From Inconstantimicrobium porci (lineage in GTDB: Bacteria; Bacillota; Clostridia; Clostridiales; Clostridiaceae), in the NCBI RefSeq assembly GCF_009696465.1, contig NZ_VULX01000013.1, forward strand, positions 18,580-82,579: a stretch of 64,000 nucleotides of DNA. The letters run 5' to 3'. The notes beneath the pieces were generated by a model. It ran no database searches. It had not been told where the DNA came from and saw only the letters and a program-made list of their open reading frames with translations. Position numbers and translations under genes: made by a program. Positions within the stretch are counted from its first letter, which is position 1. Each line of letters opens with the position of its first letter. Shown here piece by piece: positions 46,198 to 55,959 of the stretch.

Positions 46198-46998
46198 TTA
46201 TTTGTTTTGTAATTTAGTTTTAGGTATTTTTACAGTTATCTGAATAAAATCGCCTTCGTCCTTAGACTTGTACTGAGCTGGTATCTTAAATTTATCAAAT
46301 ACCTGCTTTATTGTATTTACATATATCTTGGAAGAAAATACTCCTGTAATCTTCTTCTTACCATCTTTGCTAAGCTGTTCACCAGCTATTTTTAGAAGTT
46401 CTTTATTTATAACTTCTTCAGTCTTCTTAACATTTAAGTTATCTTTTATTGCCTTCTTGATTACTTTAAGCTGTAAAGCCTCAGTTGGTAATGTTAGTAA
46501 TGCTCTTGCATGTCTTTCAGTAAGATTATTTTCTAAACAAAGAGTTCTTACTTTTTGTGACAGCTTTAAAAGTCTTAGCTTATTAGCAATTGTTGACTGC
46601 TTCTTGCCCATCTTTTCTGCTAACTTTTCCTGTGTAAAATTATGATCGTTGATTAAGTTATAATATGCCTCTGCTTCTTCAATAAAGTTTAAATCTTCTC
46701 TTTGAAGATTTTCAAGAAGTGCAATCTCTGCAGACTGCGTATCTGTTATATCAACAATTGTACATGGAACTTTTTCACATTCCGCAATTCTGGCAGCTCT
46801 CCATCTTCTTTCTCCTGCTACAAGTTCAAATCTCTCACCAATTTTTCTAATAGTAAGTGGCTGAATTATTCCGAATTGTTTTATGGATTGAGCTAATTCA
46901 TTTAAAGCCTCTTCATCAAAATATTTTCTTGGTTGATACGTATTAGGTATTATTCTATCAATATCAATATAAATAATCTCACTATGCATTTCCTTCAT
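46198..46998 (-). CDS. noc: Nucleoid occlusion protein Noc (ParB family)
   Basis: 266 aa, ParB paralogue. IPNTYQPRKYFDEEALNELA, LVAGERRWRAARIAECEKV and an HTH (KLAEKMGKKQSTIANKLRLL) are visible. Position directly downstream of rsmG and mnmG identifies it as Noc rather than a second ParB, as in Bacillus. Noc binds its own sites and the membrane to keep the divisome off the nucleoid. The N-terminus MKEMHSEIIYIDID has little of the amphipathic membrane-targeting helix of Bacillus Noc, so membrane binding is uncertain. Confidence 0.88.
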   Translation of the reverse strand: MKEMHSEIIYIDIDRIIPNTYQPRKYFDEEALNELAQSIKQFGIIQPLTIRKIGERFELVAGERRWRAARIAECEKVPCTIVDITDTQSAEIALLENLQREDLNFIEEAEAYYNLINDHNFTQEKLAEKMGKKQSTIANKLRLLKLSQKVRTLCLENNLTERHARALLTLPTEALQLKVIKKAIKDNLNVKKTEEVINKELLKIAGEQLSKDGKKKITGVFSSKIYVNTIKQVFDKFKIPAQYKSKDEGDFIQITVKIPKTKLQNK

Positions 46999-47125
46999 CC
47001 ATCCTCACTAACACTATTACATATTTTGTAATTACTTATTTTTTCTACATATTATGGTTAATCCCTTTAATTTACTATAATAAATCGTATCTTATATTTA
47101 TATATATATTTACATTATTTGACAA

Positions 47126-47845
47126 TTATTGTAGTGGCTTTTTAGTAACTGTTCCTGCTTTTCTAGGATAAGCTTTTGGTGTTTCCTTAACCTTTTCTAC
47201 GACAACAAGATTATGCTTTAAATCTGTGCCTTCAATATCTACTTCCTTAACAGCAATAAGTTTGCCACCTAAAGTTCCTAAAGCATTTTTACTATTCTGA
47301 AGTTCCTCAGTAACTGATGGCCCCTTTAATGCAATAAAGTGTCCTCCCATTTTTACATAAGGAATACAGAATTCGCTAAGTACACTCATATTAGCAACAG
47401 CTCTTGAAGTCGCTATATCAAACTTTTCTCTAAGTTCTTTATTCTTTGCACCGTCTTCAGCTCTAGAATGAATTGTAGTTACATTCTTAAGTCCTAAAGC
47501 AGAAACAACTATATCTAAAAAATTAATTCTTTTATTTAATGAATCTAATAGTGTGACATTTAAATCACTTCTCATAATTGCAAGTGGTATTCCTGGAAAT
47601 CCAGCACCTGTTCCAACATCTATTATACTTTTTGCATTTTTAAATTCATCAAAGCTGTAAGCTTTTATTGAATCAATAAAATGCTTTGTTACTATTTCTT
47701 CATCTTCAGTTATAGCTGTTAAATTGATTTTTTCATTCCACTCTTTAAGTAGGTCTTTATAAGTCATAAACTGGTTATATTTATCCTCATTAAATTCCAT
47801 ACCTAAGTCATCGCATACCTGTTTCATTAAATCAAAGTACTTCAT
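47126..47845 (-). CDS. rsmG: 16S rRNA (guanine527-N7)-methyltransferase
   Basis: 239 aa. SAM-binding motif [18 protein letters not shown] near residue 70, [12 protein letters not shown], and [21 protein letters not shown]. Methylates G527 in the 530 loop of 16S rRNA. Follows mnmG by 13 bases in the conserved order mnmE-mnmG-rsmG-noc. Confidence 0.96.
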   Translation of the reverse strand: MKYFDLMKQVCDDLGMEFNEDKYNQFMTYKDLLKEWNEKINLTAITEDEEIVTKHFIDSIKAYSFDEFKNAKSIIDVGTGAGFPGIPLAIMRSDLNVTLLDSLNKRINFLDIVVSALGLKNVTTIHSRAEDGAKNKELREKFDIATSRAVANMSVLSEFCIPYVKMGGHFIALKGPSVTEELQNSKNALGTLGGKLIAVKEVDIEGTDLKHNLVVVEKVKETPKAYPRKAGTVTKKPLQ

Positions 47846-47858
47846 TGAATTTCCTCCA

Positions 47859-49742
47859 CTAATTGTTTTTTGATCTATTATGATGTTCTAAGTAAATTAA
47901 TAGCACTGAAATATCTGCAGGTGAAACTCCTGATATTCTTGATGCCTGACCTAAGTTTATTGGTCTTACTTTATTTAGCTTCTGAACGGCTTCTATTCTA
48001 AGACTATTTACATCTTCATAATTTATATCATCTGGTATCTTCTTGTTTTCAATCTTTTTAAATTGTTCAACCTGTTCCAGCTGCTTTTCAATATAGCCTT
48101 CATACTTAGCCATAATATCTATCTGTTCACCGATATTACCTGGTAATTCTGGTCTATCTGGATCAAGCTCATCTACTGTAAAGTAACTTAACTCTGGTCT
48201 CTTTATAAGTTCATATAAACTTATAGGCTTTCTAAGTGCAACTGAATTTAAAGATTCAAGATATTCATTTACTTCTTTTTTGTTTGTAATTTGTAAGTTC
48301 TTTAATCTTTCAAGTTCACTTTCTATATTATGTTTTCTCTCACAGAATTTCTGCCATCTGTCTTCTTTAACTAGTCCAACGTTGTGACCTATTTCTGTAA
48401 GTCTTAAATCAGCATTATCCTGTCTTAAGATAAGTCTGTATTCTGCTCTTGAAGTCATCATTCTATATGGCTCATTAGTTCCCTTAGTAACTAGGTCATC
48501 AATTAGAACTCCGATATAAGCATCACTTCTCTTAAGAATCATCGGTTCCTTATTCTGAACCTTAAGTGCAGCATTTATACCTGCAACAATTCCTTGTGCT
48601 CCTGCTTCTTCATATCCAGAACTTCCGTTAAGCTGTCCTGCCCCAAATAAACCTGAAATATTCTTAAATTCAAGAGATAACTTAAGTTGTAATGGATCTA
48701 TGCAGTCATATTCTATTGCATAAGCAGTTCTCATAAGTTCTGCATTTTCAAGTCCAGGAACAGTTCTAAGCATCTGAAGCTGTACTTCTTCAGGAAGTGA
48801 AGAAGACATACCTCCAACATACATTTCATCTGTATCTTCACCTTCTGGCTCAATAAATAACTGATGCTGATTCTTATCTGGAAATTTCATAACCTTATCT
48901 TCTATAGATGGACAATATCTTGGTCCTACACCTTTTATCGATCCATTATATATAGGAGATCTCATGATATTTTTTCTAATTATATCATGTGTTCCTTCAT
49001 TAGTATAAGTAAGCCAGCATGATACCTGGTCTCTTTCTATATTTTCACTTGTAAATGAAAATGGTACTATCTTTTCATCACCAAACTGTTCAATCATCTT
49101 TGAAGTATCTATACTTCTCTTATTAATTCTTGCTGGTGTACCAGTCTTAAATCTTCTTAACTTTATTCCGTTATCAAGAAGAGACTGCGATAAATCATTA
49201 GCTGGGAATAATCCATTAGGACCTCCGCTATATGATATTTCACCAATTATTATCTTTCCTTTAAGGTAAGTTCCTGTACAAAGAACTACTGCCTTAGTTG
49301 TAAAGTAAGCACCATTTTTAGTCTGTACTCCTTTAACAACTCCGTCCTCTACATCTATTGCTGTAACTTCAACCTGTCTTAAAATTAAGTTTTCCTGTCT
49401 TTCTATTACATGTTTCATTCTTCTCTGATATCTAATCTTATCAGCCTGTGCTCTTAAAGAATGAACTGCTGGTCCCTTAGATGTATTTAACATCCTAGAC
49501 TGAATATATGTATGATCTATATTGATACCCATTTCTCCACCAAGAGCATCAATTTCTCTTACTAAATGACCTTTTGCTGTACCTCCTATATTAGGATTAC
49601 ATGGCATCATTGCAACACTGTCAAGATTCATTGTACACATTAAAGTTCTGCATCCCATTCTTGCTGCTGCAAGAGCTGCTTCACATCCAGCGTGACCAGC
49701 TCCAACAATTACGACATCAAAGTCCCCTGCTATATATTTCAT
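47859..49742 (-). CDS. mnmG: tRNA uridine-5-carboxymethylaminomethyl modification flavoenzyme
   Basis: 627 aa. FAD-binding [20 protein letters not shown] at the N-terminus, [40 protein letters not shown] redox Cys region ([10 protein letters not shown]), and C-terminal HNRSKNN. Works with MnmE on U34 of tRNAs. Normal length. Confidence 0.97.
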   Translation of the reverse strand: MKYIAGDFDVVIVGAGHAGCEAALAAARMGCRTLMCTMNLDSVAMMPCNPNIGGTAKGHLVREIDALGGEMGINIDHTYIQSRMLNTSKGPAVHSLRAQADKIRYQRRMKHVIERQENLILRQVEVTAIDVEDGVVKGVQTKNGAYFTTKAVVLCTGTYLKGKIIIGEISYSGGPNGLFPANDLSQSLLDNGIKLRRFKTGTPARINKRSIDTSKMIEQFGDEKIVPFSFTSENIERDQVSCWLTYTNEGTHDIIRKNIMRSPIYNGSIKGVGPRYCPSIEDKVMKFPDKNQHQLFIEPEGEDTDEMYVGGMSSSLPEEVQLQMLRTVPGLENAELMRTAYAIEYDCIDPLQLKLSLEFKNISGLFGAGQLNGSSGYEEAGAQGIVAGINAALKVQNKEPMILKRSDAYIGVLIDDLVTKGTNEPYRMMTSRAEYRLILRQDNADLRLTEIGHNVGLVKEDRWQKFCERKHNIESELERLKNLQITNKKEVNEYLESLNSVALRKPISLYELIKRPELSYFTVDELDPDRPELPGNIGEQIDIMAKYEGYIEKQLEQVEQFKKIENKKIPDDINYEDVNSLRIEAVQKLNKVRPINLGQASRISGVSPADISVLLIYLEHHNRSKNN

Positions 49743-49750
49743 GTTTCCTC

Positions 49751-51130
49751 CTACTTTCCTACACAGAAATCAGAGAATATCTTATTAACTAGATCTTCTT
49801 CTATTTCTGCTCCTGTTATTTCTCCGAGTGCTTTTAAAGCTGATGTAATGTATATTGATACTAGATCAAGAAATGCATTATTGTTAATCTCCTTAAGAGC
49901 TATTTCACAATTTTCTTTTGCTCTAAATAGTGCCTGTTTATGTCTTGTATTAGTTATTATAATACTTTCTGTATCTATATTTCCATTGAAAAACATATCC
50001 TTAATTTTTTCTTTTAATACATCAATACCAAAACCTGTAACAGTAGATGTCTCTATCTTGTTTTCAAGCTCATCTACTATTTTATCATTTAATTTAGTAT
50101 TTAAATCTATTTTATTAAGAATACATATATATTTTTTACCCTTAACTGATTCTATTATTTCTCTGTCTTCATTATCAAGTTCCCTGCTCATATCAAGCAT
50201 AAGCACAACAAGATCTGCTTCATTAATCTTCTCTCTTGACCTTTCAACACCTATTCTTTCAACCACATCTTCTGTATCTCTTATTCCAGCAGTATCTACA
50301 ATCTTTATTGGAATACCATCAAGGTTTATGTACTCCTCGATAACATCTCTTGTAGTACCGGCAATATCAGTAACTATTGCTCTTTTTTCATTAAGAAGCA
50401 CATTTAAAAGAGATGATTTACCAACGTTAGGCTTACCTACAATAACCATGCTAAGTCCTTCTCTGATTATCTTGCCCTCTTCTGCAGTCTCTAGAAGGTT
50501 GTTTGTATTCTGAAGGAATTCTTCAACTTTATGCTTTATGTTTTCAGTTACAGAAGGGTCTATTTCTTCATCATCTTCAGTAAAATCTACAGTATGTTCT
50601 ATAGCTGCTAAAACATTTAACAGATTATCACATAGAACATTAATTTCCCGGGAAAGTCTTCCTTTGCTCTGCTGTACTGCAGCTTTCATTGAAACTTCAG
50701 TCTTAGCTGAAATTATATCCATAACTGCTTCTGCCTGACTTAAGTCTATTCTTCCGTTTAAAAATGCTCTCTTAGTAAATTCTCCAGGTTCAGCAATTCT
50801 TGCTCCAGCCTTAATTACCTGTTCAAGGACCTTATTAGTTGCTACAACTCCACCATGACAGTTTATTTCAACTACATCTTCTGCAGTAAAACTCTTAGGT
50901 CCTTTCATAAGTGCTACAATAACTTCATCTATTATATCATCAGTTTCTCTATCTATGATATTTCCATATCTCATAGTATAAGTATTCATTTCGCTTATCT
51001 TCTTGCCGTTCTTTGCTCTGAATACAGAATCAGATATTTCTATAGCTTTCTCTCCAGAAACTCTTATTATAGAAATTCCACCTTCTCCTACTGGTGTTGC
51101 AATAGCAGCAATAGTATCAAATTCTTTCAT
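49751..51130 (-). CDS. mnmE: tRNA modification GTPase
   Basis: 459 aa. N-terminal tetrahydrofolate-binding domain ([27 protein letters not shown], first 120 residues), G domain with [21 protein letters not shown] and NKIDL, and C-terminal CVGK carrying the catalytic Cys. Start ATG 51130 follows AGGAGG. Partner of MnmG. Bases 50643-50656 inside it form a near-perfect Noc-box candidate. Confidence 0.97.
   Translation of the reverse strand: MKEFDTIAAIATPVGEGGISIIRVSGEKAIEISDSVFRAKNGKKISEMNTYTMRYGNIIDRETDDIIDEVIVALMKGPKSFTAEDVVEINCHGGVVATNKVLEQVIKAGARIAEPGEFTKRAFLNGRIDLSQAEAVMDIISAKTEVSMKAAVQQSKGRLSREINVLCDNLLNVLAAIEHTVDFTEDDEEIDPSVTENIKHKVEEFLQNTNNLLETAEEGKIIREGLSMVIVGKPNVGKSSLLNVLLNEKRAIVTDIAGTTRDVIEEYINLDGIPIKIVDTAGIRDTEDVVERIGVERSREKINEADLVVLMLDMSRELDNEDREIIESVKGKKYICILNKIDLNTKLNDKIVDELENKIETSTVTGFGIDVLKEKIKDMFFNGNIDTESIIITNTRHKQALFRAKENCEIALKEINNNAFLDLVSIYITSALKALGEITGAEIEEDLVNKIFSDFCVGK
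50643..50656. promoter_or_regulatory. Candidate Noc-binding site inside mnmE
   Basis: ATTTCCCGGGAAAG matches the Bacillus Noc-box ATTTCCCGGGAAAT at 13 of 14 positions. It overlaps codons of MnmE (region [11 protein letters not shown]), so may be coincidental; but noc is 3.6 kb away and such a C/G-rich palindrome is rare in this AT-rich sequence. Confidence 0.5.
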
Positions 51131-51232
51131 ATTTTCCTCCTTTGCATATATAATCAATCTATCATGAACAATATATATCCTAATATTCTTGACAATATAT
51201 ATTTAATAATTCTCTTTTTAACTCTAAACCTA

Positions 51233-51260
51233 AAAAGAAAGCCATTAAAGGCTTTCTTTT
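51233..51260 (-). terminator. Terminator of rpmH-rnpA-yidD-yidC-khpB
   Basis: AAAAGAAAGCC / GGCTTTCTTTT stem, T-run on the minus strand, overlapping the khpB stop codon. Confidence 0.85.
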
Positions 51261-51885
51261 ATTTATTCTTAAGATTAACTACTACTCTTCTGTATGGTTC
51301 TTCACCTTCACTAAAAGTTACAATCTCACTATTTCCTTGTAATTCTGAATGTATTATTCTTCTTTCATATGGGTTCATAGGCTCTAATTTAAATGCCCTA
51401 CCACTCTTAATTACTCTTGCTGCAGTTTTTTCGGCTAAGTTTCGAAGTGTCTGTTCTCTCTTAAGCCTATAGTTTTCAGCATCAAGGATAATTTTTCTAT
51501 AAGGTTCATTGTGATCCTTATTAAGCACAAGACTTGTTAGATATTGAAGTGAATCAAGTGTTTCCCCTCTATATCCAATTATTACTCCCATGTTGTCACC
51601 ATATATATTCATTCTTACAGCATCATCGGTTTCTTCAGTTTCTATAGTAGCTGAGATACCCATATTCTCAAAGATGTCATATAAGAATCTTTTTGCTTCT
51701 TTAATAGAATCCCTTTTTAATTTGACCATTATCTTAGCAGGCTTGCTACCAATAATATTTAAAAAACCCCTGCTTCCTTCATCTATTACAGTATAGTCAA
51801 TACTATCCTTGGCTAATGAAAGCTTCAAAGCTGCAGATTCCAAAGCTTCATCTACTGTTCTACCCTGAAATTCTCTACTTTCCAT
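51259..51885 (-). CDS. khpB: RNA-binding protein KhpB (Jag/EloR)
   Basis: 208 aa. Jag N-terminal domain (FQGRTVDEALESAALKLSL), KH domain with GYRGETLDSLQYLTSLVLN, and R3H domain NPYERRIIHSELQ. Binds RNA and influences cell elongation in relatives. Start chosen at ATG 51885; AAGGTGG lies 12 bases upstream, and a GTG at 51897 is another candidate, so the start is uncertain by a few codons. Confidence 0.9.
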   Translation of the reverse strand: MESREFQGRTVDEALESAALKLSLAKDSIDYTVIDEGSRGFLNIIGSKPAKIMVKLKRDSIKEAKRFLYDIFENMGISATIETEETDDAVRMNIYGDNMGVIIGYRGETLDSLQYLTSLVLNKDHNEPYRKIILDAENYRLKREQTLRNLAEKTAARVIKSGRAFKLEPMNPYERRIIHSELQGNSEIVTFSEGEEPYRRVVVNLKNK

Positions 51886-51915
51886 ATATGATTTCACCCA
51901 CCTTAGCAACAAAAA

Positions 51916-52680
51916 TTATTTATTCTTTATCTTTTTATTACTCTTCTTTTGATTATCCTTTGTGTTGCTTTTTTGATTGTTTCCTTCTATAGTTTCTTTT
52001 TCAGCAGCTTTTTTCTTTGCTGGAACAACATATATAAAGTAAGTCTGAACCATTTGTATCAAGTTACCTACTACCCAATATAGTACAAGCATTGACTGGA
52101 AGTTTATCGCAAAAAAGCCCATCATTAAAGACATAACTATATTCATAGTGCTCATACTTGTAGCTGCTGCTCCCTGCTGAGGTTGACTCTTTGTCATAAT
52201 TAATGACGAAATATAAGTTGTAACTGCTGATAATATAGGTAAGATATAAAGATTATCAGGCTTTGATAAATCTTTAATCCATAAGAATGAAGTTCCTTGA
52301 AGACCATCAATTTTCATAAACACATAATATAGTGCCCATAATATTGGAAGCTGTATTAACATTGGAAGACATCCGCCAAACATAGATACATTGTTATCTT
52401 TATAAAGCTGCATTGTCTTTTCCTGTAACTTCTGAGGATCATTCTTATATTTGCTCTGTAACTTTTGAAGTTCAGGCTGAATTTCCTGCATCTTCATTGT
52501 TGATCTCATTTGTTTAATATTTAATGGTAATACTAAAAGTCTAACTAATATGGTTAATAGAATAACTGCTAGTACAAATTCGGTTCCTCTATTGAATATT
52601 CCAGTTGCCTGTATTACCCCGTATAAGAACTCATATACTTGATAAAACAGCCACGTGAATGGCTTAATTATTGCGCTCAT
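51916..52680 (-). CDS. yidC: YidC/Oxa1-family membrane protein insertase
   Basis: 254 aa, five membrane helices. ILLTILVRLLVLPLNIKQMRS holds the conserved Arg in the first core helix; a cytoplasmic helical hairpin (QPELQKLQSKYKNDPQK) and PMLIQLPILWALYYV follow; the C-terminal tail is highly basic (KKSNKKIKNK), as in Gram-positive YidC that binds ribosomes. No lipobox is visible at the N-terminus, unlike Bacillus SpoIIIJ. Confidence 0.95.
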   Translation of the reverse strand: MSAIIKPFTWLFYQVYEFLYGVIQATGIFNRGTEFVLAVILLTILVRLLVLPLNIKQMRSTMKMQEIQPELQKLQSKYKNDPQKLQEKTMQLYKDNNVSMFGGCLPMLIQLPILWALYYVFMKIDGLQGTSFLWIKDLSKPDNLYILPILSAVTTYISSLIMTKSQPQQGAAATSMSTMNIVMSLMMGFFAINFQSMLVLYWVVGNLIQMVQTYFIYVVPAKKKAAEKETIEGNNQKSNTKDNQKKSNKKIKNK

Positions 52681-52691
52681 TAATTTTCCTC

Positions 52692-52901
52692 CTATTTTAC
52701 CGGATCATACCCACCTTTATGAAAGGGATGACACCTTAATATTCTTTTAATCCCCATAAAACTGCCCTTTAATGCGCCATACTTATCTATTGCCTGAAGT
52801 GTATATTCAGAACATGTCGGATAGTAAATACATCTAGGAGGAGTTAACGGTGATATATATTTTCTATAAAATTTAATTGCTTTAATTAAAATTATTTTCA
52901 T
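52692..52901 (-). CDS. yidD: Membrane protein insertion efficiency factor YidD
   Basis: 69 aa; [36 protein letters not shown] sequence with PTCSEY and [13 protein letters not shown] motifs. Amphipathic, membrane-associated. Overlaps the rnpA 3' end by 20 bases. Confidence 0.95.
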   Translation of the reverse strand: MKIILIKAIKFYRKYISPLTPPRCIYYPTCSEYTLQAIDKYGALKGSFMGIKRILRCHPFHKGGYDPVK

Positions 52902-53253
52902 CTTTAATTAAGCCTGCCTTTTTAAATAAATTCATCATTGATTTCTCAACTTCAAAAAATGATTTATCATTAATAGACATTCTAGCTATAAAAACGAAGT
53001 CATATCCTTCTTCTATCTTTTCGTAATTTAATCTGAAGCTTTCTCTCATTAATCTTTTTACTCTGCTTCTTACTACGCTTTTTCCAACTTTTTTACTTAT
53101 TGAAAATCCAACCTTATTATATAGGTTTCCTTTTTCGTCTCTATTCCTTCTATTTTTAAACACATATAAAACTAACTTATCATTAGAAAGAGATTTTCCT
53201 CTCCTATATACAGTTCTAAATTGTGCATTCTTTCTTAACTTATCCCATTGCAT
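52882..53253 (-). CDS. rnpA: Ribonuclease P protein component
   Basis: 123 aa basic protein. [20 protein letters not shown] near the N-terminus and the RNR signature region [19 protein letters not shown]. Binds the RNase P RNA to process tRNA 5' ends, including the eleven tRNAs in this window. Overlaps yidD. Confidence 0.96.
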   Translation of the reverse strand: MQWDKLRKNAQFRTVYRRGKSLSNDKLVLYVFKNRRNRDEKGNLYNKVGFSISKKVGKSVVRSRVKRLMRESFRLNYEKIEEGYDFVFIARMSINDKSFFEVEKSMMNLFKKAGLIKDENNFN

Positions 53254-53289
53254 AATTCAAGTATCTTCTCCTTTTTTTCTGCAAATTGC

Positions 53290-53314
53290 AGAAAAAGGCC
53301 ACTAAAGCGGCCTC
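53290..53314 (-). terminator. Attenuator between rpmH and rnpA
   Basis: Minus strand AGAGGCCGC / GTGGCCT-type stem followed by TTTTTC directly after the rpmH stop codon. It would reduce rnpA-yidD-yidC transcription relative to rpmH. Confidence 0.75.
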
Positions 53315-53449
53315 TTATGCTGTTAATTTTTTTCTACCTTTTTGTCTTCTTCTTCTAATAACGTTTCTGCCATTAGCTGAACTCATTCTTTTTCTGAATC
53401 CGTGTTCTCTTTTTCTTTGTCTCTTTTTAGGCTGGTATGTCATAAACAT
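53315..53449 (-). CDS. rpmH: 50S ribosomal protein L34
   Basis: 44 aa, highly basic: [18 protein letters not shown], then [18 protein letters not shown] and RKKLTA. Start ATG 53449 has GGGGGTG seven bases upstream; an ATG two codons later is possible and would give the more usual MTYQPKKRQ start. First gene of the operon on the left of oriC. Confidence 0.95.
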   Translation of the reverse strand: MFMTYQPKKRQRKREHGFRKRMSSANGRNVIRRRRQKGRKKLTA

Positions 53450-53536
53450 CTATAAACACCCCCTTTAAATAAATTTCAAATATACTATTTTACCAAGTTA
53501 TTAACTGGCCTTTTTCATTTAAAGTTTTACTTTTTA

Positions 53537-53565
53537 ATTATATATTCAGTATCAGTCAATGTCAA
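53537..53565 (-). promoter_or_regulatory. Consensus promoter of the rpmH operon
   Basis: Minus strand TTGACA (53565-53560), 17 bases, TATAAT (53542-53537): a perfect sigma-A promoter, about 90 bases before the rpmH ATG. Confidence 0.9.
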
Positions 53566-53569
53566 GAAA

Positions 53570-54340
53570 ATCACGCTTCCTATTTATACTAGAACAAGGA
53601 TTTTTACACCTTTAAATAACTAGACTTTACATTGAACCTATTCTACCAATAAAACTTCCTATAAATATAATAACTAAAAACATCCTTCCTCTTCTCCTGT
53701 TTTTCACCACAATAAAATCGATACTTCAAATTTCTATGTCATCAAAATTTTTTAAGCTCTTTAAATTTAAAGTATTTTTTATAGATAAAAAAATAATCCA
53801 CAGTCTTTCCTCCTGTTTTTTGTATTTAAAAAATTCTCTTCCTGTCTTTTTGATAATTTTCGAATTTCCGATTAGTTTTACATAAATAATTAAAAAAATT
53901 ATCTACATGCTACATACTGTTTTTTCACCACTAATAAAATTTTGCACTTTTTCCTGTTAATAAAGTTATTCACTGTTTTATTTTTGTGGATAACTTATTG
54001 AACCTCCCATATTATTTATGATATTATTAATATAAAATGTTGATAACATGATAACTTATCCACAACTGTTGATAACCTTGTGGATAAGTTGTTAAATTTT
54101 ATATTAATTATGAACTATATCTATATTTTACACAGCTTTAACCATGTTATACATTGTTGATAATTTACTTTTAACATGTTTAAAAATGGCTTGTACCCAA
54201 AAAAAATATGCACATATAGAACATGGTGTGTATAAAATTATGCACAAGGTCAAGCATGATTAATAGATTGTTTATATCATGTTATTAAGTTGTTATTTAT
54301 TATTTTTAATAAGTATCTAAAACACATTGGAGGATAGGAA
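53570..54340. other. oriC part 1: DnaA-box region between rpmH and dnaA
   Basis: About 770 bases without genes. Perfect DnaA boxes TTATCCACA/TGTGGATAA at 53985-53993, 54056-54064 and 54079-54087; near matches at 53794-53802 (TAATCCACA) and 54238-54246 (TTATGCACA). The pair at 54056 and 54079 faces each other inside nested inverted repeats: AACTTATCCACAA / TTGTGGATAAGTT and an outer TTAATATAAAAT (54027-54038) / ATTTTATATTAA (54096-54107). A TTTTTCACCAC-AATAAAAT motif occurs twice, near 53700 and 53930. The dnaA promoter probably lies close to the 3' end of this region. Confidence 0.9.
54027..54107. repeat. Nested palindrome carrying two facing DnaA boxes
   Basis: 81 bases. Outer 12-bp arms and inner 13-bp arms are perfect inverted repeats around a common centre; the inner arms contain the two DnaA boxes. 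Confidence 0.85.
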
Positions 54341-55699
54341 ATGGATGTCAATATTAATGATCTCTGGGATAAAACATTAAATATAATGAAGAGCGAAATG
54401 ACTGAAGTTAGTTTTAATACCTGGATTAAAAGCTGTGAGCCCCTATCTATATCAGATGATATCTTAAAAATAAGTGTCCCTAATGATTTCACTAAAGATA
54501 TCCTTGAAAAAAGATATAAATCATTGCTAATCCAAGCAATAAAACTGATTTCATCAAAAAGCTATGAGATTGATTTTTTAATAAAATCTGAAATTTTAAA
54601 TACTCAGGCGGAACAGGTAACACCTAAGCACAATGACCAGAAGAATACAGCAGTAACAGTAAATGATGAAATGTCCGCAACTTTAAATCCTAAATATACA
54701 TTTGATTCATTTGTAATAGGTAATTCAAATAGATTTGCTCATGCAGCGTCACTTGCTGTAGCTGAATCACCTGCAAAAGCATACAATCCGCTATTTATAT
54801 ATGGAGGCGTTGGACTTGGCAAGACCCATTTAATGCATGCAATTGGTCATTATATTCTTGAAAACACCCCAAAATCAAAGGTTGTATACGTATCATCTGA
54901 AAAGTTTACAAATGAACTTATCAATGCAATTAAGGATGATAAAAATGAGGAATTTAGAAATAAATATAGAAATGTAGACGTCCTGCTGATAGATGATGTT
55001 CAGTTCATTGCTGGCAAAGATAGAACTCAGGAAGAATTTTTCCATACATTTAACACGCTTCATGATGCCAACAAACAGATAATTCTATCATCAGATAGAC
55101 CACCAAAAGAAATTCCTACATTAGAAGACAGATTAAGATCAAGGTTTGAATGGGGTCTTATTGCTGATATTCAGCCACCAGACTTTGAAACAAGAATGGC
55201 TATACTAAAAAAGAAAGCTGATGTAGAAAAACTTAATGTAGCTAATGACGTAATGGTCTATATAGCCACAAAAATTAAATCTAATATAAGAGAACTTGAA
55301 GGTGCTCTTATCAGAATAGTTGCCTATTCATCACTTACAAATAGGGAAATAACAGTAGAGCTTGCTGCTGAAGCACTTAAAGATATAATCTCTAACAAGC
55401 AAGGAACTATTATTACTATTTCAACAATTCAGGAGGCAATCGCTGATTACTTCAATTTAAGAATAGAAGAATTAAAATCTCAAAGAAGAACTAGAAATAT
55501 AGCATATCCAAGACAAATAGCTATGTACCTATGCAGAAAACTCACAGATATGTCACTTCCTAAAATAGGAGAAGAGTTCGGAGGAAGAGATCATACAACA
55601 GTAATACATGCTTATGAAAAAATTTCGGAGTCACTAAAGACAGATGAAATGCTTCAGAATACTGTAAATGAGCTGACTAAGAAGCTTACTCAAAAATAA
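54341..55699 (+). CDS. dnaA: Chromosomal replication initiator DnaA
   Basis: 452 aa. Domain I ([24 protein letters not shown]), variable linker rich in Asn/Thr (about 85-115), AAA+ domain III with Walker [14 protein letters not shown] near 154-166 and Walker [10 protein letters not shown], and domain IV with the helix-turn-helix signature [15 protein letters not shown] near 415. GGAGGA precedes the ATG. Binds the boxes on both sides of its own gene. Confidence 0.98.
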   Translation: MDVNINDLWDKTLNIMKSEMTEVSFNTWIKSCEPLSISDDILKISVPNDFTKDILEKRYKSLLIQAIKLISSKSYEIDFLIKSEILNTQAEQVTPKHNDQKNTAVTVNDEMSATLNPKYTFDSFVIGNSNRFAHAASLAVAESPAKAYNPLFIYGGVGLGKTHLMHAIGHYILENTPKSKVVYVSSEKFTNELINAIKDDKNEEFRNKYRNVDVLLIDDVQFIAGKDRTQEEFFHTFNTLHDANKQIILSSDRPPKEIPTLEDRLRSRFEWGLIADIQPPDFETRMAILKKKADVEKLNVANDVMVYIATKIKSNIRELEGALIRIVAYSSLTNREITVELAAEALKDIISNKQGTIITISTIQEAIADYFNLRIEELKSQRRTRNIAYPRQIAMYLCRKLTDMSLPKIGEEFGGRDHTTVIHAYEKISESLKTDEMLQNTVNELTKKLTQK

Positions 55700-55959
55700 G
55701 TCACAGTTGTACATAACTTGTTGTCGACAAATTGTTAATAACTTAAAAATTATAAAATCAAGTATAATAATGTGGATAACTCAAAATTTTCAGCACGCAC
55801 TTATCCACAGTATTTTTTTGTTGTATTTTTAGTGATTTCAAGGGCTCAGATAGGTTATCAACAAATCCACAGTCCCTACTACTACTATTACTATATTTTT
55901 TATCTAATATTATCTATATTTTTAGATATAAACTGTTAACAATTAAAGGAGTATAAATT
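55700..55959 (+). other. oriC part 2: unwinding element with DnaA-trios, dnaA-dnaN gap
   Basis: DnaA boxes TGTGGATAA at 55771-55779 and TTATCCACA at 55801-55809, TTATCAACA at 55855-55863 and AATCCACA at 55864-55871. Immediately after the last one comes GTCCC, then six trinucleotides TAC TAC TAC TAT TAC TAT (55877-55894) and an AT-rich tract. Box, short GC segment, DnaA-trio, AT-rich tract is the core unwinding module described for B. subtilis, in the same position and orientation. The dnaN ribosome binding site is at its end. Confidence 0.92.

Noticed and set aside
49692..50513. Long plus-strand ORF of 273 codons antisense to mnmE
   Set aside because: Its hydrophobic, Ser/Ile/Leu-rich composition is the usual shadow of a minus-strand gene; mnmE is complete and strongly conserved here.
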